From assembly GCA_019187185.1 (NCBI GenBank), contig JABAQU010000011.1, positions 1 to 64,000 of the forward strand: a stretch of DNA of 64,000 nucleotides, read 5' to 3'. Positions within the stretch are counted from its first letter, which is position 1. The number at the start of each line of letters is the position of its first letter. Positions 34,710-45,205 of this stretch are shown one piece after another. This DNA is from Steroidobacteraceae bacterium. Lineage in GTDB: Bacteria; Pseudomonadota; Gammaproteobacteria; Steroidobacterales; Steroidobacteraceae. The notes under the pieces were generated by a model that made no database searches, was not told where the DNA came from, and saw nothing but the letters and a program-made list of their open reading frames with translations. Made by a program: the position numbers and the translations under genes.

Positions 34710-34959
34710 CTTCGCTTGTCTCCACTAGGTTTTGCGGGCATCACGCATTCGCGCACTGCCTCATTGCTGCTCTACGTCGTACAAGCCCGGAAGGCGTGGG
34801 TACCCCGCCTCCCGAGCCCCTTGATGAGGTCGGGTGCGCTGCCAAACGGGGCTCCCGGTGTACCGGGCGGGATTCGGTCATCGTCGCAGCGCCCGCCGGT
34901 TCGATGGCCCGGCGACTGCGAGAGAGCAACCCATCACCGACGTCCATGCACTGCCAGGT

Positions 34960-35811
34960 TCACTCCAGTCCCGGGTCATCGACGACGATCAACCAGCTGC
35001 CATCAGGCTGGCGACGGCTCATCACATAGGAGTCTGTCACCACCGTTTCAACGCCTTTTTCTCCGGGGATCCTGCTGGTCCAGCGACTCTGTTCCAGCGC
35101 GATATCACCGACCTCGATGCGGTAGATGGGCTGCCCCTGCACCTTGGCTTTCATCAGTTGGGGGAGCAGCGCTTTGAACTCCTGCCGATTGAGCCGTTTT
35201 CCGCCGGGCTGCAGCGTGACCGAGTCGTACGAGTACATGGCTGCGATCGCATCGACATCGCCTGCATTCCACAACCTCTCGTACTCACTCACGTCCCCCA
35301 GATGCGTGGGAACGGGTTCCTTGATGCCCGGATCGTCGATGACGACGAGCCATCGGCCATCCGGCTGACGCCGAAAAACCCCGTACGATTCCGTGGTCCT
35401 GGTGCTGTCACCTACCTGGCTGACCCAGCGGCTGTGGCCCAGGGCATAGTCACCCACTTCGATGCGATAGATGGGTGTTCCCGATGTCTTGATCTTGGTC
35501 AGCGCGGGCAGCCTCTTTTTGAACTCCTCGAGACTGAGAACCTGCCCGCCCCACTGCAGCGTAATTGAATCGAGCGTATAGCCCGCAGCGAGCGCCTCGA
35601 CATTGCCCGAGTTCCAGGTCTTGCTGTATTCCTCGTAGCGAGCCTTGCGCTCTGCATCCGACTGCGTGACTGCCTGTCGCTTCGCCTCCGCGGACCCTGA
35701 TGCCTTCCTTGCGTCGTCCGACTGCGCCCCGGCCGGCGCCGATGCCGCCGCGACCGAGCAGATCAGCAATGCGTGGATCACATTGAGACAGCTGTCCTTC
35801 GTGAACGTCAT
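34960..35811 (-). CDS. Exported protein with two tandem SnoaL/DUF4440-like domains
   Basis: A 283-residue protein with a signal peptide ending near PAGAQ. Its two halves repeat each other: SKTWNSGNVEALAAGYTLDS and ERLWNAGDVDAIAAMYSYDS, then GTPIYRIEVGDYALGHSRW and GQPIYRIEVGDIALEQSRW, each closing with RRQPDGRWLVVIDDPG or RRQPDGSWLIVVDDPG. Single domains of this kind adopt the NTF2-like cone fold that binds small hydrophobic molecules. The start at 35811 has GGAG seven bases upstream. With the downstream TonB receptor it may form a binding and uptake pair; that is inference. Confidence 0.75.
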   Translation of the reverse strand: MTFTKDSCLNVIHALLICSVAAASAPAGAQSDDARKASGSAEAKRQAVTQSDAERKARYEEYSKTWNSGNVEALAAGYTLDSITLQWGGQVLSLEEFKKRLPALTKIKTSGTPIYRIEVGDYALGHSRWVSQVGDSTRTTESYGVFRRQPDGRWLVVIDDPGIKEPVPTHLGDVSEYERLWNAGDVDAIAAMYSYDSVTLQPGGKRLNRQEFKALLPQLMKAKVQGQPIYRIEVGDIALEQSRWTSRIPGEKGVETVVTDSYVMSRRQPDGSWLIVVDDPGLE

Positions 35812-36020
35812 GATCAATCTCCGATAAAGAACCACGAGACAATGAATCCGCTTCTCTTTCCGCGGACGAGGTGCCTTCGATCACTCAATTGCGGGAGCCG
35901 GCAGGTCCCGCGCACTCAAGCCCCGGGCAACCGGCCGAAGACTCGGCGACAAGGTGCGACGGATCATTACTTCCCCCCATTTGCACTGCTGCCCCTGGCC
36001 TCTGGTCCGCTCGGGCAATC

Positions 36021-36036
36021 GTGAACGATAGTTCAC
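36021..36036. promoter_or_regulatory. Operator-like palindrome 1 (GTGAAC-N4-GTTCAC)
   Basis: GTGAACGATAGTTCAC is a perfect 6+4+6 inverted repeat, 210 bases upstream of the SnoaL-like gene. The same pattern recurs 61 bases away. Size and symmetry fit a TetR-family or similar dimeric repressor; the regulator is not in the window. Confidence 0.5.
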
Positions 36037-36080
36037 TCCTCGTTGATCGGCCGCTGCTTGCCTAATCATGCGATATCTGA

Positions 36081-36098
36081 TGTGAATCTATATTCACA
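36081..36098. promoter_or_regulatory. Operator-like palindrome 2 (TGTGAAT-N4-ATTCACA)
   Basis: TGTGAATCTATATTCACA is a perfect 7+4+7 inverted repeat sharing the GTGAAY-N4-RTTCAC pattern with the site at 36021-36036. The centres are 61 bases apart, close to six helical turns, so both would face the same side of the DNA. The outer bases look like a CRP half-site pair, but the spacing is eight, not six. Confidence 0.5.
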
Positions 36099-36417
36099 AG
36101 TTGCCAATTTCTAGCATGCTGTCCCGCCTCTGGCAACAGATTTCGACAGGCTGGCCATGTGCGCGCCTGCGCCGACGAATGCCGATTCCCTGCATGCCGC
36201 CAGTCGCGCGGCAGGCATCAGCCGAATACTGAGATGGGGCCCGCGCCTGTCCGGCAGCGGCTCGACGGGAAATCCATGTCCTCACAGCGCTCATTCGGGC
36301 ACGAGCGCATCGCGCGGGAGAGCCGTGACGGCAGACACCGGGCCCGATGACAATGATGCGCACCGTCGGCGCTACATCGCCGGCGGATGATCGCCGGGAG
36401 TGGATCAGCCACGTTGC

Positions 36418-36665
36418 TCAAGCCGCCGGCACACAGGCGGCACTGGATCGTGCCGCGGCCGCCACCGCGAGCGCGGCACGGAACATCGCAGGGGTCAGGC
36501 GGCGGGTCTGCGTGTTGTAGCGGCTGCAGTGATAGGAATCGACGAGCCAGCGATCGCCCGGCAGCTCATACACGGCACCGTGCGCGAACGCGCGGCGGGC
36601 GCGTCGCAGCCGGAGCGCGTCGAGTACCGCGTCGTGCGCAGTCGGCTTCGAAGCAGTGCGCAATC
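36418..36665 (-). pseudogene. Broken second copy of the uracil-DNA glycosylase gene
   Basis: Bases 36476-36639 match 31641-31804 of the intact glycosylase with about 13 differences in 164 (by eye). They encode AHDAVLDAL through LVDSYHCSRYNTQTRRLTP to the C-terminus. At the 5' end a short stretch still reads HCFEADC, like the ACFEANC start of the intact protein, but in another frame and joined directly to AHDAV. So the middle, about residues 8-150, is deleted with a frameshift. It lies just downstream of icd and forms the right boundary of island 2. Confidence 0.9.
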
Positions 36666-36704
36666 GCGCTATCGAGCCGTGGAGCAGATGCCGCCACCGT
36701 CGCC

Positions 36705-38033
36705 TCAGTCGCCCATGTGACGGACGATCGCCTCCGCAAAGCCCGAGCAACTCATCAGCGTCGCGCCGGGAATGAGTCGCTGAATGTCCTCTTCGACATT
36801 GCGGCGTGCCGCGAGGTCGCGCTTCGGCGCGCGGATCGCCTCGCGCAGGCGCGCGAGGTCGTACGTCAGTTCCCGGGCAGCGATCGTGTTCGCAACACCC
36901 TTCAGGATCAGGTCCGCGGCCTCGCTCCATTTCAGGTAGCGCAGCATCATTTCGGCCGACAGGATCAGCGAGCCCGGATTGACCCGGTCCTTGCCCGCAA
37001 AGCCCGGTGCCGTGCCGTGCGTCGCCTCGAACACCGCGAGACCATGGCCGATGTTGCCGCCCGGCGCGATGCCGATGCCGCCGACCTGGGCCGCGAGTGC
37101 GTCCGAGATGTAGTCGCCGTTCAGGTTCAGCGTCGCGATCACGTCGTATTCCTCGGGTCGCAGCAGCACCTGCTGCAGGAAGTTGTCGGCGATCACGTCC
37201 TTCACGACGATGTCCTTGCCGGTCAACGGATTGCGGAACGACAGCCACGGGCCGCCGCCGACTTCCGTGGCACCGAACTCGTCCTTCGCGAGCTGGTAGC
37301 CCCAGTTGCGGAACGCGCCTTCCGTGTACTTCATGATGTTGCCCTTGTGCACGAGCGTCACCGAGACCCGATCGTTCTCGATCGCGTACTGGATCGCCTT
37401 TCTCACGAGGCGCTGGCTGCCCTCCTTCGATACGGGCTTGATGCCGATGCCGGAGCTTGCAGGGAAGCGGATGCCGGTCGCATGCAGGGCCGACTGCAGG
37501 AAATGGATCAGTCTCTGCACTTCCTGCGAGCCTGCCGCGTACTCGATGCCCGCGTAGATGTCCTCGGTGTTCTCGCGGAATACCACCATGTCGGTGAGGC
37601 TCGCATCAGTCATCGGGCTCGCGACACCCGGGAAATAGCGGATCGGTCGCACGCAGGCGTACAGATCCAGGTTCTGGCGCATGGCCACATTGAGCGACCG
37701 GATGCCGCCTCCGACCGGGGTCGCGAGCGGTCCCTTGATCGACACGACAAACTCGCGCAGCGCGTGCAGCGTCTCGTCCGGGAACCACTGGCCGTACACG
37801 CGGTTCGCCTTCTCGCCCGCGAAGATTTCCATCCACGCGATGCGCTTCGCACCGCCGTAGGCTTGCGCGACGGCCGCATCGACCACTCTCAACATTGCAG
37901 GTGTGACGTCTACACCGATGCCATCGCCCTCGATGTACGCGATGATCGGTCGCTGCGGCACGTTGATCGTCCCGTCCGGATTGACGGTGATCCGCTCGCC
38001 TTCGGCGGGAATGGAGATGCGGTCGTATTTCAT
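36705..38033 (-). CDS. icd: NADP-dependent isocitrate dehydrogenase
   Basis: A 442-residue enzyme that converts isocitrate to 2-oxoglutarate. Key motifs are [16 protein letters not shown] at the N-terminus, the phosphorylation and substrate loop [46 protein letters not shown] and [15 protein letters not shown]. It is about 25 residues longer than the E. coli enzyme, with the extra segment near [17 protein letters not shown]. The ATG at 38033 is preferred over an adjacent GTG because TAAAAT lies seven bases upstream. A decayed icd piece lies at 32262-32446. Confidence 0.96.
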   Translation of the reverse strand: MKYDRISIPAEGERITVNPDGTINVPQRPIIAYIEGDGIGVDVTPAMLRVVDAAVAQAYGGAKRIAWMEIFAGEKANRVYGQWFPDETLHALREFVVSIKGPLATPVGGGIRSLNVAMRQNLDLYACVRPIRYFPGVASPMTDASLTDMVVFRENTEDIYAGIEYAAGSQEVQRLIHFLQSALHATGIRFPASSGIGIKPVSKEGSQRLVRKAIQYAIENDRVSVTLVHKGNIMKYTEGAFRNWGYQLAKDEFGATEVGGGPWLSFRNPLTGKDIVVKDVIADNFLQQVLLRPEEYDVIATLNLNGDYISDALAAQVGGIGIAPGGNIGHGLAVFEATHGTAPGFAGKDRVNPGSLILSAEMMLRYLKWSEAADLILKGVANTIAARELTYDLARLREAIRAPKRDLAARRNVEEDIQRLIPGATLMSCSGFAEAIVRHMGD

Positions 38034-38040
38034 CACGCAA

Positions 38041-38046
38041 ATTTTA
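38041..38046 (-). promoter_or_regulatory. -10-like hexamer of icd, leaderless spacing
   Basis: TAAAAT on the minus strand ends seven bases before the icd ATG at 38033. There is no ribosome-binding site. It lies in the 57-base gap after aceA, so icd can be expressed separately from aceBA. Confidence 0.45.
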
Positions 38047-38090
38047 ACAGGCCGCGCAACGCCCCGCGGCCTGCTACCCGCCGCGCGCCG

Positions 38091-39371
<1,281 letters not shown>

Positions 39372-39388
39372 CGGGATTCTCCGTTCGG

Positions 39389-40954
39389 TCAGTCGAGGCG
39401 CTGGTAGGCGGCCAGGGTCAGGAATGTCCTGAATTCGTCGGCGGCGGTGATTTCGTCGAGGAGCTGTGCCGCGACGTCGAACTCCGGACCCGCGTGGCGC
39501 GCCTTTTCGGCGGCGAGGAGTTCGCGAAAGAGTGCGAGCGTGACACGCCGGCCGTCGGTCATGACGCCGCGCGGATGACGGATCCACTGCCAGATCTGCG
39601 CGCGCGCGATCTCGGCCGTGGCGGCATCCTCCATCAGGTTGTTGATCGGTACGCAGCCGTTGCCTGCGATCCACGCCGCCATGTACTGCAGCGACACGCT
39701 GACATTGTTGCGGAGCCCCTCTGCCGTGATCGTTCCCTCGGGAATCGCGAGCAGGTCCCGCGCGGTCACCTGCACGTCCTCGCGCAGCCTGTGCAGCTGG
39801 TTCGGGGTCGGCATCAGGCGATCGAAGACCTCCATCGCGACCGGCACCAGCGCCGGATGCGCGACCCAGGTGCCGTCGTGCCCGTCGCCCGCTTCGCGCT
39901 CCTTGTCGGCGCGCACCTTGGCGAGCGCCGCGTCGTTGGCGGCCGGGTCATTCTTGATCGGGATCTGCGCCGCCATGCCGCCCATCGCGAACGCCCCGCG
40001 GCGATGACAGGTGCGGATGCAAAGCAGCGAGTACGAGCGCAGGAAGTGTGTCGTCATCGTCACCTGCTGCCGGTCCGGCAGCACGAAATCGGCACGGCGC
40101 GCGAACTTCTTGATGAAGCTGAAGATGTAGTCCCAGCGGCCGCAGTTGAGCGCCACGATGTGGTCGCGCAGTTCGTGGAGGATTTCGTCCATCTCGAACG
40201 CCGCGAGGATCGTCTCGATCAGCACCGTGCAGCGGATCGTGCCGTGCGCGAGACCGAGCTCGCGCTCGGCGAAGTCGAACACCTCCGCCCACAGTCGTGC
40301 CTCGAGATGGCTCTCGAGTTTCGGCAGATAGAAGTACGGACCAGTACCGCGCGCGAGCAATTCACGCGCGTTGTGGAACAAGTACAGGCCGAAATCGACC
40401 AGCGCGCCCGGAACGGCGCGCCCGTCGAACTGCAGGTGCTTCTCGTTGAGGTGCCAGCCGCGCGGCCGCACGATGAGCACGGCGGTCGTCGCGTTCAGGC
40501 GATAGGACTTGCCCTCGGGGCTCGTGAACGCGATCGTGCGACGCACCGCATCGCGCAGGTTCACCTGTCCGCCGATCACGTTGTCCCAGCCGGGGGACAG
40601 CGAATCCTCGCAGTCCGCCATGAACACCCTTGCGCCCGAGTTCAGCGCATTGATGATCATCTTGCGCTCGGTCGGCCCGGTGATCTCGACCCGCCGGTCG
40701 AGGAGATCTGCCGGCACCGGCGCGACTCGCCAGTCGGCTTCGCGGATCGACCGCGTCTCGGGCAGGAAATCAGGCAGCTCGCCGGCATCGAGGCGCGCCT
40801 GGCGTGCCTCGCGCGCGGCGAGCAGCGCGGCGACCCGTGGCGCGAACCGTGCGGCCAGCGCCGCGATGAAAGCCTGCGCGTCCGGGGTCAGGATCTCGGC
40901 CTGCCCGCAAGCCCCCTGCCGACGGATCTCGAGCTTCGTACCATCTGCCGCCAT
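39389..40954 (-). CDS. aceB: Malate synthase A
   Basis: A 521-residue enzyme that condenses glyoxylate with acetyl-CoA to malate. Conserved stretches are [73 protein letters not shown] and [19 protein letters not shown]. The length fits the A isoform (about 530), not the 720-residue G isoform. The start at 40954 begins family homology; the frame extends further upstream without homology. It is first gene of aceBA, 101 bases from the divergent regulator. Confidence 0.96.
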   Translation of the reverse strand: MAADGTKLEIRRQGACGQAEILTPDAQAFIAALAARFAPRVAALLAAREARQARLDAGELPDFLPETRSIREADWRVAPVPADLLDRRVEITGPTERKMIINALNSGARVFMADCEDSLSPGWDNVIGGQVNLRDAVRRTIAFTSPEGKSYRLNATTAVLIVRPRGWHLNEKHLQFDGRAVPGALVDFGLYLFHNARELLARGTGPYFYLPKLESHLEARLWAEVFDFAERELGLAHGTIRCTVLIETILAAFEMDEILHELRDHIVALNCGRWDYIFSFIKKFARRADFVLPDRQQVTMTTHFLRSYSLLCIRTCHRRGAFAMGGMAAQIPIKNDPAANDAALAKVRADKEREAGDGHDGTWVAHPALVPVAMEVFDRLMPTPNQLHRLREDVQVTARDLLAIPEGTITAEGLRNNVSVSLQYMAAWIAGNGCVPINNLMEDAATAEIARAQIWQWIRHPRGVMTDGRRVTLALFRELLAAEKARHAGPEFDVAAQLLDEITAADEFRTFLTLAAYQRLD

Positions 40955-41013
40955 GCCAGCTCCGGACCACGCGGTTGCACGTGCCTTCCCGGGCAGTCTA
41001 TGCTCCCGCCGAT

Positions 41014-41055
41014 TGTGATTTACACAATAGAAATTTGACAGTGTAAATTTTACAC
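41014..41055. promoter_or_regulatory. Twin operator-like sites between aceB and its regulator
   Basis: GTGTAAATTTTACAC (41041-41055) is a perfect inverted repeat around one T and directly abuts the regulator ATG at 41056. A related site, TTGTGATTTACACAA (41014-41028), shares the TTTACAC half. TAAATT (41044-41049) inside the first site is a -10-like hexamer six bases before the ATG. A protein bound here would block its own promoter and could control aceB. Autoregulation by the adjacent ScfR-type protein is inferred. Confidence 0.6.
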
Positions 41056-42564
41056 ATGACGACATCTCCCGTCCGGCGCGGCGCCCTGCTCGGCTCGAAA
41101 CTGCGCGTCCTGCGCAAGAGAAACGGCCTGACGCTCGAGGAGTTGTCGGCCCGCTGCGCCCATCTCGATCCGGCCGTGGCGCCGTCGGTGTCGTACCTCA
41201 GCATGCTCGAGACCGGCAAGCGCACCCCCTCGCCGCAGGTCCTCTCGATGATCGCCGGTGTCTTTGACAAGAGCGTCGGCTGGTTCCTCGACGGCAGTCT
41301 CGAGACGATCGCTGCCGATCCATCTGCAGAGCCCGGCAACGGCGTCGATGCGACGACGTTCGAACCGTCGTTTCTCTTCTCGCCGGCGATGCTGCGCCAG
41401 GCATTGCCGGAACTGCTGCTGCAGACGGGTACCTCCGGACAGAACTTCGCGCAGCTGCTGATTCGCGTGTGGCAGGAGACACAACACAACGACTTTCCCG
41501 AGATCGAACGCGCCGCCGAGGCCGCCGGCCGGCGCGAGATGCCGCTCACGCTCGCCGCGCTCTTTGCGCTGTGCAAGCGTCATGGCCTCGAGATTCGCTG
41601 GGTCGATGACGATCGCAAGCGCCTCGATCGCGGCCTTGCCCGCGCGCGCTTCGAACCGCCCGGCACGATCCTCGCGAGCCGGCGTCTCGAGGCCCGCGAA
41701 CCGCGCCTGAAATACGAACTCGCATTCTTCCTCGGCCACAGGATCCTGCATGACGGTGACGGCGCGCTGGCGGCCGCCCGAGTCGATCGCGGCGAGGGCG
41801 ACGGTGCCGCACAGGGCGCCCCGGGCCTCGGAGCGCGCGATGCGCTGCATGCATGGCGCGAGTTCGAATGCTCCTTCTTCGCCGGCGCGCTCCTTTGTCC
41901 GCGCGCCCCGTTCCGGCAGCTGCTCGTGCGCGAATCGCACCGGATTTCGATCCACCGCCGGCTTGGCGTGGGCCCCGCCGTCGTCATGCGGCGCATGACC
42001 GCCGTGTCGCCCTACCGGCACTGGCACTTCTTCGACGGCTATCCACCCGGGTACCTGCGCACGGTCTATCGCGGCAACGGCATTCCCCTGCCGTGGGGCA
42101 ATCTCGCGGTGGTTCCCGATCCGTGCCCGCACTGGGCGGTGTTTCGCCTGCTGCGCACGACCGGCGCCGCGCGTGCAGGGGCCGCCTCGAAGCCGACATC
42201 ACAGATCTCGGTCATGCTCGACAACGGCACCGTGCGTCTCTATTGCTGTCATTCCCTGCTGACGCGCGATGCCGCCGATGCGACGCGCGTCCTCTCGGTC
42301 GGCGTCGACCTGGCGCCCGCGCTCGCGGCACAGTCCTTCGAGGCGCCGCGGCTCACGCAGGGGGTCTGGGATGCCTGCCAGCGCGCCGGTGGCGCAGGTG
42401 CCGTGCCGCAGGAGGCAGCGGCCGCGATCCGCACCGTCGCACACGTCCTGAAAATCGGCTGGATCGCAGAGGCGCTCGAGGCACCCGCGCAGATCATCTG
42501 CCACCGCAGCGGCGCGTGCCCGCGCGAGCGGCCCTGCGCGCCGGCGCGAGCGAACAGCTCGTAG
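41056..42564 (+). CDS. ScfR/RamB-type XRE regulator of the glyoxylate bypass
   Basis: A 502-residue regulator. Residues about 12-75 are an XRE helix-turn-helix ([35 protein letters not shown]). The middle has an IrrE/ImmA-like metallopeptidase-derived domain ([35 protein letters not shown]). The C-terminal third is the short-chain-fatty-acid-regulator domain with the cysteines of [16 protein letters not shown]. RamB of corynebacteria, from this family, represses aceA and aceB, and here the gene is divergent from aceBA. The ATG abuts an operator-like palindrome and has no ribosome-binding site. Confidence 0.9.
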   Translation: MTTSPVRRGALLGSKLRVLRKRNGLTLEELSARCAHLDPAVAPSVSYLSMLETGKRTPSPQVLSMIAGVFDKSVGWFLDGSLETIAADPSAEPGNGVDATTFEPSFLFSPAMLRQALPELLLQTGTSGQNFAQLLIRVWQETQHNDFPEIERAAEAAGRREMPLTLAALFALCKRHGLEIRWVDDDRKRLDRGLARARFEPPGTILASRRLEAREPRLKYELAFFLGHRILHDGDGALAAARVDRGEGDGAAQGAPGLGARDALHAWREFECSFFAGALLCPRAPFRQLLVRESHRISIHRRLGVGPAVVMRRMTAVSPYRHWHFFDGYPPGYLRTVYRGNGIPLPWGNLAVVPDPCPHWAVFRLLRTTGAARAGAASKPTSQISVMLDNGTVRLYCCHSLLTRDAADATRVLSVGVDLAPALAAQSFEAPRLTQGVWDACQRAGGAGAVPQEAAAAIRTVAHVLKIGWIAEALEAPAQIICHRSGACPRERPCAPARANSS

Positions 42565-42590
42565 CAAACGATTGTCGGCCGGTGCGGCCG

Positions 42591-43946
42591 CTAGGGCCGC
42601 TGCGCGCGCCGGTCCGCGATGAGCAGCGCGAGCTCGAGCGCCTGCTCGTAATTCAGGCGCGGATCGACGGTCGAGCGGTAGGCCCGCTGCAGGTCGGCAT
42701 CGGAGAGGCCGCGCGCACCGCCCGTGCACTCGGTGACGTCCTCGCCCGTCACCTCGATGTGCACGCCGCCGAGCACGGAACCCATGTCGCGGTGAATCTG
42801 GAAGGCGAGCTCGATCTCGCGCAGGATGTTCGCGAACCGGCGTGTCTTCAGTCCACCGGTGCTCGTCTCGGTGTTGCCGTGCATCGGGTCGCAGACCCAC
42901 AACACGCTGTGCCCGGTGGCGCGCACCGCACTGATCATGCGCGGCAACGCCTGCTCGATTTCCTTGACGCCGAAGCGGTGGATCAGCGTGAGGCGCCCCG
43001 GCACGTTCTGCGGATTCAGCGTCGTGACGAGACCCTGCAGCCACCCGTCGTCCATCGCCGCGCCGACCTTCACGCCGACAGGGTTCGATATGCCGCGAAA
43101 ATACTCGACGTGCGCACCGTCGAGCTGGGCGGTGCGCATGCCGATCCACGGCATGTGCGTCGAGAGGTCGTACCAGCGGTTCTGACGCGGGATGAAGCGC
43201 GTCTGCGCCTGCTCGTAGTGCAGCAGCAATCCCTCGTGGCTCGCGAAGAAACTCGCATGCGTCGCCTCGTGCACGCGCAAGCCGCTCATGCCCTCGAGGA
43301 AGTCGAGCGAATCGGCGATCGAGTTCGCAATGCGCTGGTACGCATCCTTCAGCGGCGAGTGCTTCACGAAACCGAGGTCCCAGTACTCGGGGTGGTGCAG
43401 ATCCGCGAAACCGCCCGCCACTAGCGCACGCACGAAATTGAGCGTGAGCGCTGCGCGCTCGTAGCCACGCAGCAGCAGGTTGGGGTCCGGCGTACGCGCC
43501 TCGGCCGTGAAGTCGGGTCCGTTGACGAGGTCGCCGCGATAGCTCGGCAGCGTGACCCCGCCGCGGGTCTCGGTGTCGGCCGAACGCGGTTTCGCGTACT
43601 GGCCTGCGATGCGCCCGACGCGTATCACGGGCCGCTTGAGTCCGTGCAGCAGCACGAGGCTCATCTGGAGCAGGATCTTCAGCTGCTTGGCGATCTTGTC
43701 GGATTCGCAGCCCGCAAACGTTTCGGCGCAATCGCCGCCCTGCAGCAGGAACGCCTCGCCCCGTTGCGCCGCGGCGAGTTGCTCGCGCAGGGCTTCCACC
43801 TCCCACGACACCACGATCGGCGGCAGGCGCGACAACTCCGCCACCACGCGTTCGAGCGCGGCCGCGTCCGGATAACGCGGCTGCTGCTGTGCGGGCCGGG
43901 CCTGCCAGCTCGCTGCGTGCCACGTCGTGAAATCAGTCGTTTGCAT
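42591..43946 (-). CDS. Class II 3-deoxy-7-phosphoheptulonate (DAHP) synthase
   Basis: A 451-residue enzyme for the first step of the shikimate pathway, joining phosphoenolpyruvate and erythrose 4-phosphate. Class II features are AFLLQGGDCAETFAGC, RVGRIAGQYAKPRS, GMRTAQLDGAHVEYFRGISN, LWVCDPMHGNTE and GGVHIEVTGEDVTECTGGA. The length matches plant-type and actinobacterial enzymes rather than the 350-residue class I. It is convergent with the ScfR-type gene and divergent from the saccharopine-dehydrogenase-like gene. Confidence 0.95.
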   Translation of the reverse strand: MQTTDFTTWHAASWQARPAQQQPRYPDAAALERVVAELSRLPPIVVSWEVEALREQLAAAQRGEAFLLQGGDCAETFAGCESDKIAKQLKILLQMSLVLLHGLKRPVIRVGRIAGQYAKPRSADTETRGGVTLPSYRGDLVNGPDFTAEARTPDPNLLLRGYERAALTLNFVRALVAGGFADLHHPEYWDLGFVKHSPLKDAYQRIANSIADSLDFLEGMSGLRVHEATHASFFASHEGLLLHYEQAQTRFIPRQNRWYDLSTHMPWIGMRTAQLDGAHVEYFRGISNPVGVKVGAAMDDGWLQGLVTTLNPQNVPGRLTLIHRFGVKEIEQALPRMISAVRATGHSVLWVCDPMHGNTETSTGGLKTRRFANILREIELAFQIHRDMGSVLGGVHIEVTGEDVTECTGGARGLSDADLQRAYRSTVDPRLNYEQALELALLIADRRAQRP

Positions 43947-43953
43947 CGGCTTT

Positions 43954-43959
43954 ATCGTA
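43954..43959 (-). promoter_or_regulatory. -10-like hexamer of the DAHP synthase gene, leaderless spacing
   Basis: TACGAT on the minus strand ends seven bases before the ATG at 43946. There is no ribosome-binding site. It lies in the 86-base gap before the divergent lysine-catabolism cassette. Confidence 0.4.
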
Positions 43960-44032
43960 CACGGAACGGCCCCGGGGGTGGCAGTCCGGCAGACGGACAG
44001 GCAGAATGCGCGGCTTCCACAAGGCGGTCACC

Positions 44033-45205
44033 ATGCATCGAGTCCTCGTTCTCGGAGCCGGCAAGATCGGCTCGCTCATTTCGGGGCTGCTCGCGGAATC
44101 GGGCAGCTATCGTGTGCACCTCGCCGATGTCGACGGCGAGCACGCCAGTGCCGTCGCGCGTGCACACGGTGTCGCGAACCTCGAGGCGCACACCGTCGAT
44201 GCGCGGAACGCCAAGGCGCTCGAGCGCCACCTCGCCGCGCAACCGGTCGATGCGGTCATCTCGAGCCTGCCCTACTACTGCAATACGAATGTCGCAGAGG
44301 CGGCCCGCAAGGCGGGCACCCATTACTTCGATCTCACCGAGGATGTCGAAGTGACGCGCGCGGTGCGCCGCATCGCCGCCGATGCGCCGCACGCGTTCGT
44401 GCCGCAATGCGGGCTCGCACCGGGCTTCATCAGCATCGCGGCGAGCGAGCTGATCACGCATTTCGATTCGCTGCGCGCGGTGAAGCTGCGTGTCGGCGCG
44501 CTGCCCCAGCACCCGAACAACGTGCTCAAGTATTCCCTCACGTGGTCCACGGAAGGGTTGATCAACGAGTATGGCAACCCCTGCGAAGCGATCGTCGACG
44601 GACGCAGGATCGAGGTTGCGCCGCTCGAAGGCCTCGAGGAAATCGAGATCGACGGCACGGCCTATGAGGCGTTCAATACCTCGGGCGGCCTCGGATCGCT
44701 CGCGGAAACCTCCGGCCAGTCCTGCGAACACATGACGTACAAGACGATCCGCTACCCCGGCCACTGCCAGCAGATGCGGCTCCTGATGAACGACCTGAAG
44801 CTGAACCAGGACCGGCCGACGCTGAAGCGCATTCTCGAGAACGCGGTCCCGCAGACGTTGCAGGACGTCGTGATCGTCTACGCCGCGGTGACCGGAATGC
44901 AGGACGGCGAGCTGCGCGAAGAGAACTACGTGAACAAGGTGTATCCGCAGGTGATTGCCGGCAGGCTGTGGTCCGCGATCCAGGTCACGACGGCAGCGGG
45001 TATCACCGCCGTCGTCGACCTCGTGCTCGACGGCAAGGGCCGCTACCAGGGCTTCGTTGCGCAGGAGCAGTTCCGCCTGCCCGAGATCCTCGCCAACCGC
45101 TTCGGCCGTTATTACGCACCGGGCGGCACCAAGGACCTGTCGTCGAAGGTCGTGGTGGCCGGGCAGACCGGCCGCCAGCGCAAGGCGGGCGGGACCCGAT
45201 CATGA
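44033..45205 (+). CDS. Saccharopine dehydrogenase-like / L-lysine dehydrogenase family protein
   Basis: A 390-residue NAD(P)-dependent dehydrogenase. The Rossmann motif [20 protein letters not shown] is at the N-terminus, with [12 protein letters not shown] and the C-terminal saccharopine dehydrogenase domain. The ATG at 44033 is preferred over one at 44006 because AGGCGG lies just upstream. Its overlap of four bases with an alpha-aminoadipic semialdehyde dehydrogenase gene implies lysine breakdown, either from saccharopine or directly from lysine via a 6-dehydrogenase reaction. Which of the two cannot be told from sequence alone; a carboxynorspermidine-type dehydrogenase is less likely in this context. 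Confidence 0.85.
   Translation: MHRVLVLGAGKIGSLISGLLAESGSYRVHLADVDGEHASAVARAHGVANLEAHTVDARNAKALERHLAAQPVDAVISSLPYYCNTNVAEAARKAGTHYFDLTEDVEVTRAVRRIAADAPHAFVPQCGLAPGFISIAASELITHFDSLRAVKLRVGALPQHPNNVLKYSLTWSTEGLINEYGNPCEAIVDGRRIEVAPLEGLEEIEIDGTAYEAFNTSGGLGSLAETSGQSCEHMTYKTIRYPGHCQQMRLLMNDLKLNQDRPTLKRILENAVPQTLQDVVIVYAAVTGMQDGELREENYVNKVYPQVIAGRLWSAIQVTTAAGITAVVDLVLDGKGRYQGFVAQEQFRLPEILANRFGRYYAPGGTKDLSSKVVVAGQTGRQRKAGGTRS

Larger units (their letters stand above)
35812..36417. other. 606-base intergenic region holding paired operators, no gene recognised
   Basis: No reading frame on either strand shows a recognisable protein. The stretch contains the two similar palindromes at 36021-36036 and 36081-36098 and an AT-rich core near 36060-36120, so it is probably the control region of the SnoaL-receptor operon. 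Bases 36150-36410 are GC-rich and may be decayed coding sequence, but I could not match them to anything. Confidence 0.5.

Noticed and set aside
34449..35177. 242-codon plus-strand open frame overlapping the receptor 5' end and the SnoaL-like gene
   Set aside because: It overlaps two well-supported minus-strand genes and shows no domain or signal.
36081..36098. CRP/Vfr site reading of TGTGA...TCACA
   Set aside because: The spacer is eight bases rather than the six required, and the site matches the 6+4+6 pattern of its neighbour better.
36157..36390. Small plus-strand open frame in the island 2 upstream region
   Set aside because: 77 codons, no ribosome-binding site, low-complexity composition and no recognisable family.
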